A stretch of 64,000 bases of DNA, from NCBI RefSeq assembly GCF_020179385.1, contig NZ_JAIBLJ010000003.1, positions 147,098-211,097 on the forward strand, written 5' to 3'. Below the pieces are notes generated by a model, which saw only the letters and a list, made by a program, of their open reading frames with translations, was not told the DNA's origin and ran no database searches. Below, piece after piece: positions 17,079 through 25,906 of the stretch. Each line of letters begins with the position of its first letter. Positions within the stretch are counted from its first letter, which is position 1. Source of the DNA: Alkalihalobacillus sp. YIM B00296 (GTDB lineage: Bacteria > Bacillota > Bacilli > Bacillales > Fictibacillaceae). Made by a program: the position numbers and the translations under genes.

Positions 17079-17732
17079 TCATGTTTGTTCATAAACCCCA
17101 TACTTGAGAACATCAATATATTTGTCCAATTGACTAAGCAAAGGATCAAAATCTGTCAATAACTCTTCCTCATGCCCTTTATATTTCTGCAAAAGCCCTC
17201 GATTGAATTCTTCCATGACTTTCAATACATACTCTAAAACAAACTCTTTCTTCAAACCATTTCGCAGTTGATCTTCATGAAGATAGTCGAAGAGTTGTTT
17301 AGCATTGAACTGCATCATCTGAGTATACACCCTTTCGTACAATGCAGCTATATCATCCTGTAACTCTTTAGGCGTGTTATAAAATCCATTTATCAAAATG
17401 AGATATTCATTTGGATGTTTTGAAAAGAAATTCATTTTGAGAATGGCGACTTTTTTGATCCGCTCAAAGAAATCATCTGCCTTTTCCGACTCCAATTGTT
17501 CAAAGACTTGATCAGAAACCAATTTAGCAGAACGTTCTATCAAGAACAGATACAATGTCTTCTTATTCTTAAAGTAATGGAATAATAACCCTTTCGAAAT
17601 CCCTGCTCGTTCTATGATTTTGTTCGTAGACGTATTTTCATAGCCATTTGCAGCGAATTCCTCGAGACAGATACCGAGGATTTGGTTCTTCTTTTGATCT
17701 GGCAACCTTTCAAAAGCTGGATTCATGGACAT
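17079..17732 (-). CDS. TetR-family regulator of the upstream ABC exporter genes
   Basis: A 217-residue repressor. The helix-turn-helix lies at about residues 28-55 (NGYENTSTNKIIERAGISKG, then LLFHYFKNKKTLY). The C-terminal ligand domain is not similar to any that I can name. It is the third gene of an operon with an ABC permease and ATPase. Two palindromes in the operon promoter (TTGACC-type half sites) are the expected binding sites, so the operon is likely self-regulated and induced by the exported compound. Confidence 0.85.
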   Translation of the reverse strand: MSMNPAFERLPDQKKNQILGICLEEFAANGYENTSTNKIIERAGISKGLLFHYFKNKKTLYLFLIERSAKLVSDQVFEQLESEKADDFFERIKKVAILKMNFFSKHPNEYLILINGFYNTPKELQDDIAALYERVYTQMMQFNAKQLFDYLHEDQLRNGLKKEFVLEYVLKVMEEFNRGLLQKYKGHEEELLTDFDPLLSQLDKYIDVLKYGVYEQT

Positions 17733-17742
17733 ATAACCACCC

Positions 17743-18540
17743 TTAGACTGCGATATCTTTTCTCTTATAATAGAAAAATGCAGCTACTGTACAAATCAAT
17801 ATGATACCTGTCGTGAACAAAATATACAAGCCATTGAGTGTTTCATTCACTATGATATCTGCAGGGTCCACATATTCAAATGGACTGAAGTATTTCAGCA
17901 CTTCCAATTGATCAGAAACACTTGATATCACCTGCAAAAAGTAAGTGATGAAAACTAACCCTACTGTCACAGAAAGAATTTGTCGTCCCTTTTTCAATAA
18001 TGTAGATAAAAAGAAAGCAATCGAGGCAAATGTGAAATGCAATAGAATCGGTGCTATAGACATAAGGAGGAATGGCAGAAATTTGAATGATCCGTCATCT
18101 ACAATCATGAAGGCAGCCAGGTTGATCAGGGAAACAAGAACATTGAATAGAATGATGTTCACCATCAAAAGCAATATTTTTTGGGTAAGCATTGCTGTTC
18201 TTGAAATTGGTTTTGACAATAAGAATTCGATCGTATTCTCACTCTCTTCTTTTGCCACAATGTTCCCTGCCAAAAGGACAACATAGATGCTGCCGATCAA
18301 AGTAATAAGCATGTAGCCCTCAACCGCATAAAAACCAAGTACTGTCCCGAGGCTGATCTGATCCATGTTAAAAGCTTTCTTTATTCCTTCAGGATAGGCT
18401 TCCATCAATGCCTCAAGGTTTTCTTGTTGTTTTGCAAAGTCAGGATAGATCTGCATCATTAAAAATACCAAACCACCAAGAATGATTGACCAAATGAGTA
18501 ATCCCCGTAGATTCCATTTGAATTCCTGTCTGAAAATCAT
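17743..18540 (-). CDS. ABC-2 type exporter permease
   Basis: A 265-residue membrane protein with six predicted helices. The segment GNIVAKEESENTIEFLLSKP is the conserved cytosolic loop of ABC-2 permeases of the NatB/YxlG kind. It overlaps the ATPase gene by 4 bases and precedes tetR by 10 bases, so the three form one exporter-plus-repressor operon. The substrate is unknown; toxic compounds are usual for this arrangement. Confidence 0.85.
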   Translation of the reverse strand: MIFRQEFKWNLRGLLIWSIILGGLVFLMMQIYPDFAKQQENLEALMEAYPEGIKKAFNMDQISLGTVLGFYAVEGYMLITLIGSIYVVLLAGNIVAKEESENTIEFLLSKPISRTAMLTQKILLLMVNIILFNVLVSLINLAAFMIVDDGSFKFLPFLLMSIAPILLHFTFASIAFFLSTLLKKGRQILSVTVGLVFITYFLQVISSVSDQLEVLKYFSPFEYVDPADIIVNETLNGLYILFTTGIILICTVAAFFYYKRKDIAV

Positions 18541-19439
18541 TGTTCTGCCCCTCCATTCGGTTCAGTCTGATAAAAATGCATGAAAATTTCATCTAATGAC
18601 GGTTCTTCAATTACGAGGTCCCTGTAAGATTGTTGACTTAATGCGTGGATAAGGGCATGAGTGTCTCCACGGAAAAGAATGCTTAACGTTTGACCAATCT
18701 GTTCTTGCTGGATGATTCCCTCAAGGCCAAGGTTTAGAGACTGACCTTCTTCTAATAGGATGGTTACGTTCTTGAATTGGTTCTTTGTCAGGTTTTCAAT
18801 CGTATCATTAGCGATTAATCGTCCCTCTTTTATGATGGCGACCCTGTTACACATCTTCTGGACTTCACTCAAAATATGGGAAGAGAAAAATATTGTAACT
18901 CCTTTCTTCTTTTCTTCTAACAAGAGATCGAAGAAAGTATGTTGCATCAATGGGTCCAAACCACCTGTAGGTTCATCCATAATCAAGATACGCGGTTCAT
19001 GTAGTAAAGCTTGAACGATCCCGACTTTCTTCCGATTACCGAAAGAAAGATCTTCAAAACGTTTGCTTAAATCCAATTCCAATCGCTCTGAAAGGTCTTC
19101 GATTTTCTTTTTCGCTGGTGATTTTTTATAGAAGCTTGCCGAGTAGTTCAAAAGTTCCCTAACTTTCATATTTTCATAATAATGGGCCTCAGAAGGGAGG
19201 TATCCAACCTCTTGTTTGATCTCTTTTGTGTCAGTGATAATATCCTTACCGAAAATTTTTGCAGAACCGCTCGTCGGATAAATGAAATTCAACAAAGTCC
19301 TGATCGTCGTACTTTTTCCAGCCCCATTCGGACCTATGAACCCGTACACTTCTCCCTCTTCTACTGAGAAAGTAAGATCAGATACGGCTTGATGCTTTCC
19401 ATAACGTTTTGACAGTCGATTCAGTTCAATGGCTTTCAT
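18537..19439 (-). CDS. ABC transporter ATP-binding protein
   Basis: A 300-residue ATPase. Walker A is GPNGAGKST, the signature region reads LSFGNRKKVGIVQAL (LSFGN instead of the common LSGGQ) and Walker B is ILIMDEPTGGLDP, with H-loop SSHIL. The C-terminal extension after residue 220 is typical of exporter ATPases paired with ABC-2 permeases. ATG 19439 is preferred over ATG 19442 on ribosome-site spacing (AAGGGGG ends at 19446). It is the first gene of the operon, driven by a consensus promoter with two palindromes. Confidence 0.85.
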   Translation of the reverse strand: MKAIELNRLSKRYGKHQAVSDLTFSVEEGEVYGFIGPNGAGKSTTIRTLLNFIYPTSGSAKIFGKDIITDTKEIKQEVGYLPSEAHYYENMKVRELLNYSASFYKKSPAKKKIEDLSERLELDLSKRFEDLSFGNRKKVGIVQALLHEPRILIMDEPTGGLDPLMQHTFFDLLLEEKKKGVTIFFSSHILSEVQKMCNRVAIIKEGRLIANDTIENLTKNQFKNVTILLEEGQSLNLGLEGIIQQEQIGQTLSILFRGDTHALIHALSQQSYRDLVIEEPSLDEIFMHFYQTEPNGGAEQ

Positions 19440-19457
19440 CATAGTCCCCCTTTAGAA

Positions 19458-19506
19458 TTGACCACCTAGTCAATCCTATTATAATTCGTTTTGACCTGTT
19501 GGTCAA
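19458..19506 (-). promoter_or_regulatory. SigA promoter with two TetR operators
   Basis: Read on the minus strand, -35 TTGACC (19506-19501) and -10 TATAAT (19483-19478) are spaced exactly 17. The -35 lies inside the palindrome TTGACCAACAGGTCAA (19491-19506). A second palindrome of the same kind, TTGACTAGGTGGTCAA (19458-19473), lies just past the -10. Binding of the TetR protein to both would block RNA polymerase at the -35 and at the start site. Confidence 0.85.
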
Positions 19507-19553
19507 TTCTATGTTGAAAAAGAACACTCTATCCAACACTGAAAAAGTTCGTA

Positions 19554-19597
19554 CTAGAAAAGACTCTCGATATGCTGGTATGGGCAGATCAAGAGCC
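19554..19597 (-). terminator. Terminator of the alpha/beta hydrolase gene
   Basis: GGCTCTTGAT and ATCGAGAGTC pair (with G-U pairs) and are followed by TTTTC on the minus strand, 24 bases after the stop. Confidence 0.6.
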
Positions 19598-19620
19598 TTC
19601 ATTTTATTCACTCTTCAAGT

Positions 19621-20496
19621 TTAGTCGGATTTATTGTTGTTGATGGAATGGAATAATTCGATCAACTGCTTTGTAAGGTTAGAAAGCACTTGTTTGTCTT
19701 TGACATATTGAAAATGAGAAACGGGATTCCAGCTGGTCAGCAGATTACCGGTATTTATTTCCTGATCCTCTTGAATTGCATTTCCGTAGGCATTACTGAC
19801 GGTTTTCAAAGGATAGGCTAGAATATCATCACGATCGTATATGTTCCACCAGCCTCCATTTCCATCTGGATAATGATGAAAGAAATCTGGAGATGGAACC
19901 TTTAGTGGTTTGTCAAAACTGGTGTATCGTAAACTCCATAACGCTAATGGAGATCCGAGAGAGATGAATTTTGCGAGCGTTTCCCCTTTTTCCAATGGAG
20001 ATGCATTTTTGGTCCATTCCTCAATGTAAGACATTCGGTCGACTTTCTTTTGCAGATCATAAAAGAAATTACTTGTGATCACCGTTCCCAGACTGTGTCC
20101 GATCACTATAAGTGGTGCTTTCGCTCCTGCATTTTCGCTTAATTCAGTCAGTGCCTCGAAATAAATCCGATGTACATTTTCATAATTTTGAAATTGGTCG
20201 CTAGTCGGCTGGTAAGCGATGGCATCACCTAAAAATTCAACGACAAACTTCCTTAATAATGCGAAATCTAGCCGTCCCCCCTTTTGAACCGCTTTCCACA
20301 AGTCCTTTTCTCTTTGATTGAATACCTCGCCCCAGTAGATCGGTTGGAAGATAAATTCCTTCCCTGTATAATCGATGCCTTTGTCCTTCATTGCTCTTTC
20401 TAATCTATCCTGTAGATTTTCAATAAGGATTTCCGCGAAATCCTCTCTCTGTATTCCGGCACCATGTATGACTGCTACTGCGATTGGTTGCATCAT
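19621..20496 (-). CDS. Alpha/beta hydrolase (lipase-like)
   Basis: A 291-residue protein with the nucleophile elbow GHSLGTVI (Ser near residue 138) and an N-terminal oxyanion strand VAVIHGAGI. The C-terminal part keeps an Asp/His-bearing tail (DRDDILAYP, then NPVSHFQYV), which suits a Ser-Asp-His triad. There is no signal peptide, so it is cytosolic. Related proteins are called lipases or hydrolases without known substrate. The AGGAGG ribosome site precedes ATG 20496. It may be cotranscribed with the kinase-like gene upstream (43-base gap). Confidence 0.7.
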   Translation of the reverse strand: MMQPIAVAVIHGAGIQREDFAEILIENLQDRLERAMKDKGIDYTGKEFIFQPIYWGEVFNQREKDLWKAVQKGGRLDFALLRKFVVEFLGDAIAYQPTSDQFQNYENVHRIYFEALTELSENAGAKAPLIVIGHSLGTVITSNFFYDLQKKVDRMSYIEEWTKNASPLEKGETLAKFISLGSPLALWSLRYTSFDKPLKVPSPDFFHHYPDGNGGWWNIYDRDDILAYPLKTVSNAYGNAIQEDQEINTGNLLTSWNPVSHFQYVKDKQVLSNLTKQLIELFHSINNNKSD

Positions 20497-20539
20497 TCGT
20501 CCTCCTAGTATGAATAGTTTTGCACGCTTAACTACGACG

Positions 20540-21448
20540 TTAAAAATAGATCGGATGGTCCATCCACGTATCTAAATCGACCTTCCCTTGTACTTCCATC
20601 AATCGGTATAGAAATCGATATACACTGCGACACCTTTCCAAGTCAGGCAGAGGTGCTATTTCTTCATATCCTTCTTTTACAAGCAGTGAAGATTGTTCAT
20701 CGAGGATATATTCCAGCCCGATCAAGTCAAGTTCCCTTGGTGCAATTGCGTAGGCTTCAGTATCGACGAGACCTGTTAAATGATTTCGGTTCCCAAGGAA
20801 TTGCGTAGGATCGATATCAATCATCACGAGTGTGGAATACTCGGGATCTGGCAATGCCAACAGTTCTGGTTTTAATGATACCCAAAGATCTTGAAAATCT
20901 GGGTGGTCACCATAGAAACGTTCTAGTACGTTTTCAATCTCGATCAGCAGCTGTGTATGAAATTGTTCAATCGGATATTGAACAGTTTTGTCGGGTTGGC
21001 CTATATAAGCGAATTTTTGCTTGTGAATGGAAGCGATCCCTCTCCCTAATTCCTTCAAAACGTTCTGTGATGCACTTAAAAAAGAGTTTACTGCCGATCC
21101 CTCTAATTTCTCGACGATCAAATAAATCCGGCCATCAATGAACCGTTTGTCATACACCTTCGGAACTGGGATCAAGCTGGTTCTCCTTAGCATATCATTC
21201 GTAATCATCATTGACTCTGAACGTGACGGGATGATACCGAATAGGATACGACACCCATACCAGAATTCATTTTCTGTCGTGTTATTTAATTTGCAGGTCC
21301 GGACGATGTAATTTCCACAAGATGTATTAACATCCCAAACTTGACTAGCATGATTTTCATAACCTGGATCCAAAACTCTGACTTCAAGGATTTCACCATC
21401 AAACAATTGTTTCATAATTCCACTTGGATCTTCATGGGTTTTCGTCAT
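20540..21448 (-). CDS. Aminoglycoside phosphotransferase-like (APH family) protein
   Basis: A 302-residue protein with the APH/choline-kinase fold: the N-lobe YIVRTCKL holds a strand with a possible ATP-contacting Lys, the linker reads RIYLIVEKLEG, and the C-lobe has MIDIDPTQFL and LVDTEAYAIAPRELDL. The Brenner-type motif, usually HGD, is changed to IDID, with the catalytic Asp possibly kept, and the metal-binding DxE/DWE segment is LVDTEAY. Activity is therefore plausible but not sure. The substrate is unknown; a resistance role should not be assumed. Confidence 0.6.
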   Translation of the reverse strand: MTKTHEDPSGIMKQLFDGEILEVRVLDPGYENHASQVWDVNTSCGNYIVRTCKLNNTTENEFWYGCRILFGIIPSRSESMMITNDMLRRTSLIPVPKVYDKRFIDGRIYLIVEKLEGSAVNSFLSASQNVLKELGRGIASIHKQKFAYIGQPDKTVQYPIEQFHTQLLIEIENVLERFYGDHPDFQDLWVSLKPELLALPDPEYSTLVMIDIDPTQFLGNRNHLTGLVDTEAYAIAPRELDLIGLEYILDEQSSLLVKEGYEEIAPLPDLERCRSVYRFLYRLMEVQGKVDLDTWMDHPIYF

Positions 21449-21564
21449 CTAGATTCGATCTCCCTGTATATTTTATTGTTAATTTATATTACGATTGAGC
21501 CAGTGGAGAAGTTGCGTTATGTAGATGATGAGGACTGACCGGGAGTGGTTAGCCCTATTTACCA

Positions 21565-22506
21565 TTATTTCTTTGACTTGATACCACGTGATACATCTAG
21601 TAATCCTGCACCGATTGCGGCGCGATCAAAATCCAATTTTTGGGTATTATTGACGAGCAGATTATAGATCTCCCTCTCAGTCAATTTACGATTTAACTTT
21701 TCTTCATACCCTTGTATCAGTAAAGCAGCAGCCCCGGCTACATGAGGGGTAGCCATTGATGTACCTGATAGTTCTGCATATCTAGTACCAATATACGTCG
21801 ATAAAATATTCACTCCAGGAGCTACCAGGTCAATCTGGTCCTTTGTATTCGTAAAAGTTGCAGGTTTTCGGTCTTTTGTCAACGCGCCCACGCAAACCAC
21901 TTCTGGATAGAATCCAGGATACGTATGCTCGGATGGATTTGTAATCCCATCTCCAATATTCCCTGCAGCACAAACGACTAGAATGTTTTTTGCGACAGCT
22001 CGTCTTACTGCAGAATGCAATCGGGGATCATGCACGGGGCCACCTAATGACATTGATATGACTCTTACCCGCTCCTTATTCGGTCCTTTCCAGTTGATTG
22101 CGTAATGAATACCTCTGATCAAACTATCATATGAACTTGTACCATTTGAACGGATGACCTTTAAAATCAATAAGTTCGCTTTAGGTGCTACCCCCGCTAC
22201 GCCTTGTCCATTCAATTCCGCAGCGATTGTGCCAGCAACATGCGTTCCATGAAAGTGATTATCTGAGTAATTCCTAGGATCCCCATTATGGTCTGGGGTG
22301 AAGTTCCTTCCACCAATGATTCTTTTTTGGAGATCAGGGTGATTCGGTTGACAGCCGGTATCCAGAACAGCAATCACAACTCCATCACCTTTATAGCCTA
22401 AGTCCCACATTTTCTTTGTATTGATCATTTCAACACCATAGGGAATCTCCTGACTGAGTTCATTCGTGCTCCGTATCTTAGTGGGGAAAAGTTTCAGGTC
22501 TGACAT
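21565..22506 (-). CDS. S8 family intracellular subtilisin-type serine protease
   Basis: A 313-residue subtilase with no signal peptide and a short N-terminal extension (IPYGVEMI), as in intracellular subtilisin IspA. The catalytic triad is visible: Asp49 (VLDTGC), His86 (HGTHVAG) and Ser250 (GTSMATPHVAG), with oxyanion Asn183 (AAGNIGDG). IspA-type enzymes degrade cell proteins in stationary phase and sporulation. The LIPYG-type inhibitory motif of IspA appears here as EIPYGVEMI. Confidence 0.85.
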   Translation of the reverse strand: MSDLKLFPTKIRSTNELSQEIPYGVEMINTKKMWDLGYKGDGVVIAVLDTGCQPNHPDLQKRIIGGRNFTPDHNGDPRNYSDNHFHGTHVAGTIAAELNGQGVAGVAPKANLLILKVIRSNGTSSYDSLIRGIHYAINWKGPNKERVRVISMSLGGPVHDPRLHSAVRRAVAKNILVVCAAGNIGDGITNPSEHTYPGFYPEVVCVGALTKDRKPATFTNTKDQIDLVAPGVNILSTYIGTRYAELSGTSMATPHVAGAAALLIQGYEEKLNRKLTEREIYNLLVNNTQKLDFDRAAIGAGLLDVSRGIKSKK

Positions 22507-22599
22507 GCATTTATCTCCTTTTCACTTAAATCACATTCTCTTATACTTAGTAGATTCAAGTGAAAGGATATTGGTATAGGGAGTTGTCCTGATAAATGC

Positions 22600-22683
22600 A
22601 AAAAAGGGGCTGACCCATAAGTGTCTGGTTTTTTTGACTACTAGTCGTTTGAAGATCTCTGATATGCCCTCTTGGACCAGCCC
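22600..22683 (-). terminator. Long terminator hairpin after egtB
   Basis: On the minus strand GGGCTGGTCC (22683-22674) pairs with GGGTCAGCCCC (22617-22607), with an A-run at 22601-22605 giving the U-tail. The loop is about 55 bases and contains the motif CCAGACACTTAT also seen near 9690. Confidence 0.6.
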
Positions 22684-22689
22684 AGGTAC

Positions 22690-23955
22690 CTATTCATTTC
22701 TTGCAAGTCTTATTCCACTGAACTGCCATCGTTTGTCTGGATGGAAGAAGTTCCGATACGTATGCCTCACATGTGTGGATTGTGTCGCGCAAGATCCACC
22801 TCTAAGTACCATTTGATTACACATGAATTTAGCATTATATTCACCTAAAGTTCCATCCAACGGTTTCGACCTTGGATAATGGGTATAAGGGCTTGATGTC
22901 CATTCCCACACATCACCAAAAACTTTATACATTTGATTATCGCTTGTGTAATCAAAATTTGGATGAAAAATCCTATTGTCCGCGAAATTACCTTTGACTG
23001 TCACTTGTTTCATGGCATATTCCCATTCCGTTTCTGTAGGCAGGCGATTTCCTGACCACCTCGCAAATGCATCTGCTTCAAAAAAGCTTATATGGGTGAC
23101 AGGTTCATTCCTTTCCACCTTTTTCATGCCTGAAAGCGTGAAGGTGTACCAGTTCCCATCAACTTTCTCCCAATACAATGGAGCCTGCCACTGCGCTTCT
23201 TTGATATTGGACCAGCCCTCTGACAACCAATAGGAGGGTTCTTGGTAACCACCATCTTCAACGAAGTTTATAAATTCTCCATTGGTTACAGGGCGGTTTG
23301 CTAGGGTATAAGCATCCAGCCAGGATTTGTGGACCGGTCTTTCATTATCAAAGGAAAATCCTTCACCAGGATGACCTGTTTCTACAATTCCTTCTTCAAA
23401 CGAATGCCATTCCAAATCTGGTAGATCTGAACCCGAAACTGCAACTTTTTCATGATATACAGGATTTAAAGGATTGATGGAAAAATTGTATTTAATGTCA
23501 GTGATGAGTAATTCCTGGTGCTGTTGTTCGTGTTGTAATCCGAGTTCCATGATTGGTGTTATCTCCTGGAGTATACCTTCTTCACATCGATCAAAAAAAC
23601 TGACCATGTTTTCATCCACATACGTCCTATACTGGATGATTTCTTTAACGGATGGTCGGGATAGCAAACCTCTTTTATGTCGCGGATATGGTTTTCCATG
23701 TGTTTCATAATATGAATTGAACAAATAATCATATGTTTCATTGAAACACTCGTAGGAACCATGATAAGGAATGAGTATGAATGTTTCAAAAAACCATGTC
23801 GTATGTGCGAGATGCCATTTTGGCGGACTGACATCAGTCACCGATTGTATGACATAGTCTTCTGGTTTCAATGGCGTTACGATCTGTTCGGAAAAAGCTC
23901 TGATCTGCTGGTATCGCTTTAGCAATAAACTAGATCTCTGTTCAATAATCGACAC
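22690..23955 (-). CDS. egtB: EgtB-like iron-dependent sulfoxide synthase
   Basis: A protein of about 421 residues with an N-terminal DinB-type iron-binding domain (HLAHTTWFFE and HEQQHQEL give the three-His site) and a C-terminal formylglycine-generating-enzyme-like domain (NRLPTETEWEYA, GDVWEWTSSP and VLRGGSC). In mycobacteria and fungi EgtB/Egt1 couples O2, a thiol and hercynine (trimethylhistidine) to a sulfoxide in ergothioneine synthesis. No EgtD methyltransferase or EgtC/EgtE is nearby. GTG 23955 is preferred, with AGAGGAG upstream; ATG 23976 gives a longer product. Confidence 0.8.
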   Translation of the reverse strand: MSIIEQRSSLLLKRYQQIRAFSEQIVTPLKPEDYVIQSVTDVSPPKWHLAHTTWFFETFILIPYHGSYECFNETYDYLFNSYYETHGKPYPRHKRGLLSRPSVKEIIQYRTYVDENMVSFFDRCEEGILQEITPIMELGLQHEQQHQELLITDIKYNFSINPLNPVYHEKVAVSGSDLPDLEWHSFEEGIVETGHPGEGFSFDNERPVHKSWLDAYTLANRPVTNGEFINFVEDGGYQEPSYWLSEGWSNIKEAQWQAPLYWEKVDGNWYTFTLSGMKKVERNEPVTHISFFEADAFARWSGNRLPTETEWEYAMKQVTVKGNFADNRIFHPNFDYTSDNQMYKVFGDVWEWTSSPYTHYPRSKPLDGTLGEYNAKFMCNQMVLRGGSCATQSTHVRHTYRNFFHPDKRWQFSGIRLARNE

Positions 23956-24044
23956 TATTGAGGCTCCTCTCTTCAACTACATACTTGTCCTATGTGGGTC
24001 TCTTCCCTGACTCAATACCCTGCAAACACCATTAAGCACAAAAC

Positions 24045-24073
24045 AAAAAAACTGGCGAATTTGCCGCCAGTTT
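24045..24073 (-). terminator. Terminator of the 47-residue gene
   Basis: AAACTGGCG pairs with CGCCAGTTT and runs into TTTTTTTG on the minus strand, 26 bases past the stop. Confidence 0.85.
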
Positions 24074-24098
24074 CCTTTTGAAGGTCTAACCATCTCTA

Positions 24099-24242
24099 TT
24101 AACGTTCTTTTTCTTTATCCTCTTTGATTTCCAAATCAATCGGTTCATCTCTTGCAAATTCCTCGCGTGCAATTTTTGAACCTTTCGGGGGACGGTTTAT
24201 GGTCCCCTGACGTTTGTGTTTAAAGTTTTGGCCTCTACCCAC
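24099..24242 (-). CDS. Small charged protein, 47 residues
   Basis: The product starts [20 protein letters not shown], a basic N-terminal half, and ends with an acidic-basic stretch ([13 protein letters not shown]). There is no hydrophobic core, so it is probably disordered. The GTG start at 24242 has GGAGG with 7-base spacing, and a strong terminator follows, so the gene is real. The layout slightly resembles the YfhD type of small Bacillus spore proteins (MGRG head, basic then acidic), but I am not sure. Confidence 0.65.
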   Translation of the reverse strand: MGRGQNFKHKRQGTINRPPKGSKIAREEFARDEPIDLEIKEDKEKER

Positions 24243-24321
24243 GGTTTAACCTCCTTTATACCTTTTGTATTAAAGGATGGCCTATAGAAGTGGTTTTTAC
24301 TCGTAACCTTGGGGAGGTTTC

Positions 24322-25803
24322 TTACCCTGTAATAGCAGCCTTTTCCTGGTTCATCAAAAATGAATGGCACTCTTCTGCTACCTCTCTACCTTCACGGATC
24401 GCCCATACAACCAGGCTTTGTCCTCGTCGAGCATCTCCTGCTGCGAAAACCCCTTCCTGATTGGTTTTGTAACTGGCGTTTTCCGTCCAAATTAAGCCTC
24501 TATCAGTCTTTTTCAGATTAAATTGTTCAAGAAATTCCTTTTCTGGTCCAGTAAAGCCGATTGCGATCAACACGAGTTGCGTCGACCATTCCTTTTCCGT
24601 ACCTGGGATTTCTTTTGTAATGATTTTCCCATCGACCAATTCTTTTTGGACTTGGACTGTACATAATGACTTCAGTGAACCATCTTCTGAAGACTGAAAA
24701 CTCTTCGTTAAAATTTCATATTCCCTCGGATCTTTCTTGAATTGTTTATACGCTTCTTCATAAGCATACTCCAAGGAAAACGTAAGAGGGAAATGCGGCC
24801 ATGGGTTATCTTCAGGCCGATCTTTAGGCTGTTCAGGGTGTTTACCGAACTGGACGACACTTTTACAGTTTTGGCGTAATGCTGTTGCCACACAGTCGGC
24901 ACCGGTATCTCCACCGCCGATGACAATCACGTCTTTCCCTTCTGCTGAAATCGGGAATTTGGATCCAGTACTCAAAGCTTTTGTCGAACTCGTCAAATAC
25001 TCCATAGCGAAGTGTATACCATTACTTTCCCTTTTTTCAATCGGGAGGTCTCGAGGTTGTTGTGCACCTGTACAAACGATGACAGCATCATAATCATTCT
25101 TAAGCTGTTCTCTGCTTATATCTACACCGATTTCTGTATTGAGCTCGAAACGGATTCCTTCTTCCTTCAATAGGTTTACCCGACGTTCAACAGTTTCCTT
25201 CTCTAGCTTCATATTCGGGATCCCATACATGAGTAAACCGCCAGCCCTATCATCTCTTTCATATACAGTTACCCAATGACCTGCTTTATTCAGCTGATCA
25301 GCTGCAGCTAGTCCTGCAGGTCCAGAACCGACAATTGCTACCTTCTTACCAGTCCTGTAGGCTGGGGGTTCTGGCTGGACCCATCCATTGTCAAATCCAC
25401 GTTCAATAATTTCATTTTCAATCGATTTAATCGTGACCGGATCACTGTTGATTGCGAGGGTACACGATCCTTCACACGGTGCCGGACAGACCCTGCCCGT
25501 AAATTCAGGGAAATTGTTCGTTTCATCTAATCGGGCAAGCGCTTGCTTCCATTTTCCTTGATAGACGAGATCATTGAACTCGGGGATCAAATTATTGATC
25601 GGGCAGCCGATGGATGAACGTCCCCATTCTGCACCCGTATGGCAAAATGGTGTCCCGCAATCCATACAACGTGCACTTTGCTCTTTCATATCTTTATCTG
25701 AATGTCGAAGGGTATACTCTTCCCAATCCTTCGTCCTCGTCAATGGGTTGCGTTCAGGGTTTTTCTTCCGAGGATACGTAAGGAATCCTTTTACTTTACT
25801 CAC
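24322..25803 (-). CDS. gltD: Glutamate synthase, small (beta) subunit
   Basis: A 493-residue flavoprotein that passes electrons from NADPH to the large subunit. The N-terminal iron-sulfur region has [15 protein letters not shown] and CPAPCEGSC. The FAD-binding loop is [15 protein letters not shown] and the NADPH-binding loop is [11 protein letters not shown]. The GTG start at 25803 ([13 protein letters not shown]) has AAAGGAGGGG upstream; the frame stays open further but without family likeness. It lies 103 bases after gltB on the same strand, with a hairpin between. Confidence 0.9.
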   Translation of the reverse strand: MSKVKGFLTYPRKKNPERNPLTRTKDWEEYTLRHSDKDMKEQSARCMDCGTPFCHTGAEWGRSSIGCPINNLIPEFNDLVYQGKWKQALARLDETNNFPEFTGRVCPAPCEGSCTLAINSDPVTIKSIENEIIERGFDNGWVQPEPPAYRTGKKVAIVGSGPAGLAAADQLNKAGHWVTVYERDDRAGGLLMYGIPNMKLEKETVERRVNLLKEEGIRFELNTEIGVDISREQLKNDYDAVIVCTGAQQPRDLPIEKRESNGIHFAMEYLTSSTKALSTGSKFPISAEGKDVIVIGGGDTGADCVATALRQNCKSVVQFGKHPEQPKDRPEDNPWPHFPLTFSLEYAYEEAYKQFKKDPREYEILTKSFQSSEDGSLKSLCTVQVQKELVDGKIITKEIPGTEKEWSTQLVLIAIGFTGPEKEFLEQFNLKKTDRGLIWTENASYKTNQEGVFAAGDARRGQSLVVWAIREGREVAEECHSFLMNQEKAAITG

Positions 25804-25869
25804 AAATAACCCCTCCTTTGAAGTGTTGACCGATCCCATCATTTGATCAGTCCTTGTATTAAAGGTAAG

Positions 25870-25896
25870 AGGCTGATCTGTTTCCAGATCAGTCCT
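25870..25896 (-). other. Hairpin between gltB and gltD
   Basis: AGGCTGATCTG and CAGATCAGTCCT form an 11-bp stem with a four-base loop. No U-run follows on the minus strand, so it is more likely an mRNA-processing or stability hairpin that sets the ratio of the two subunits than a terminator. Confidence 0.55.
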
Positions 25897-25906
25897 CGAT
25901 TTTGAT

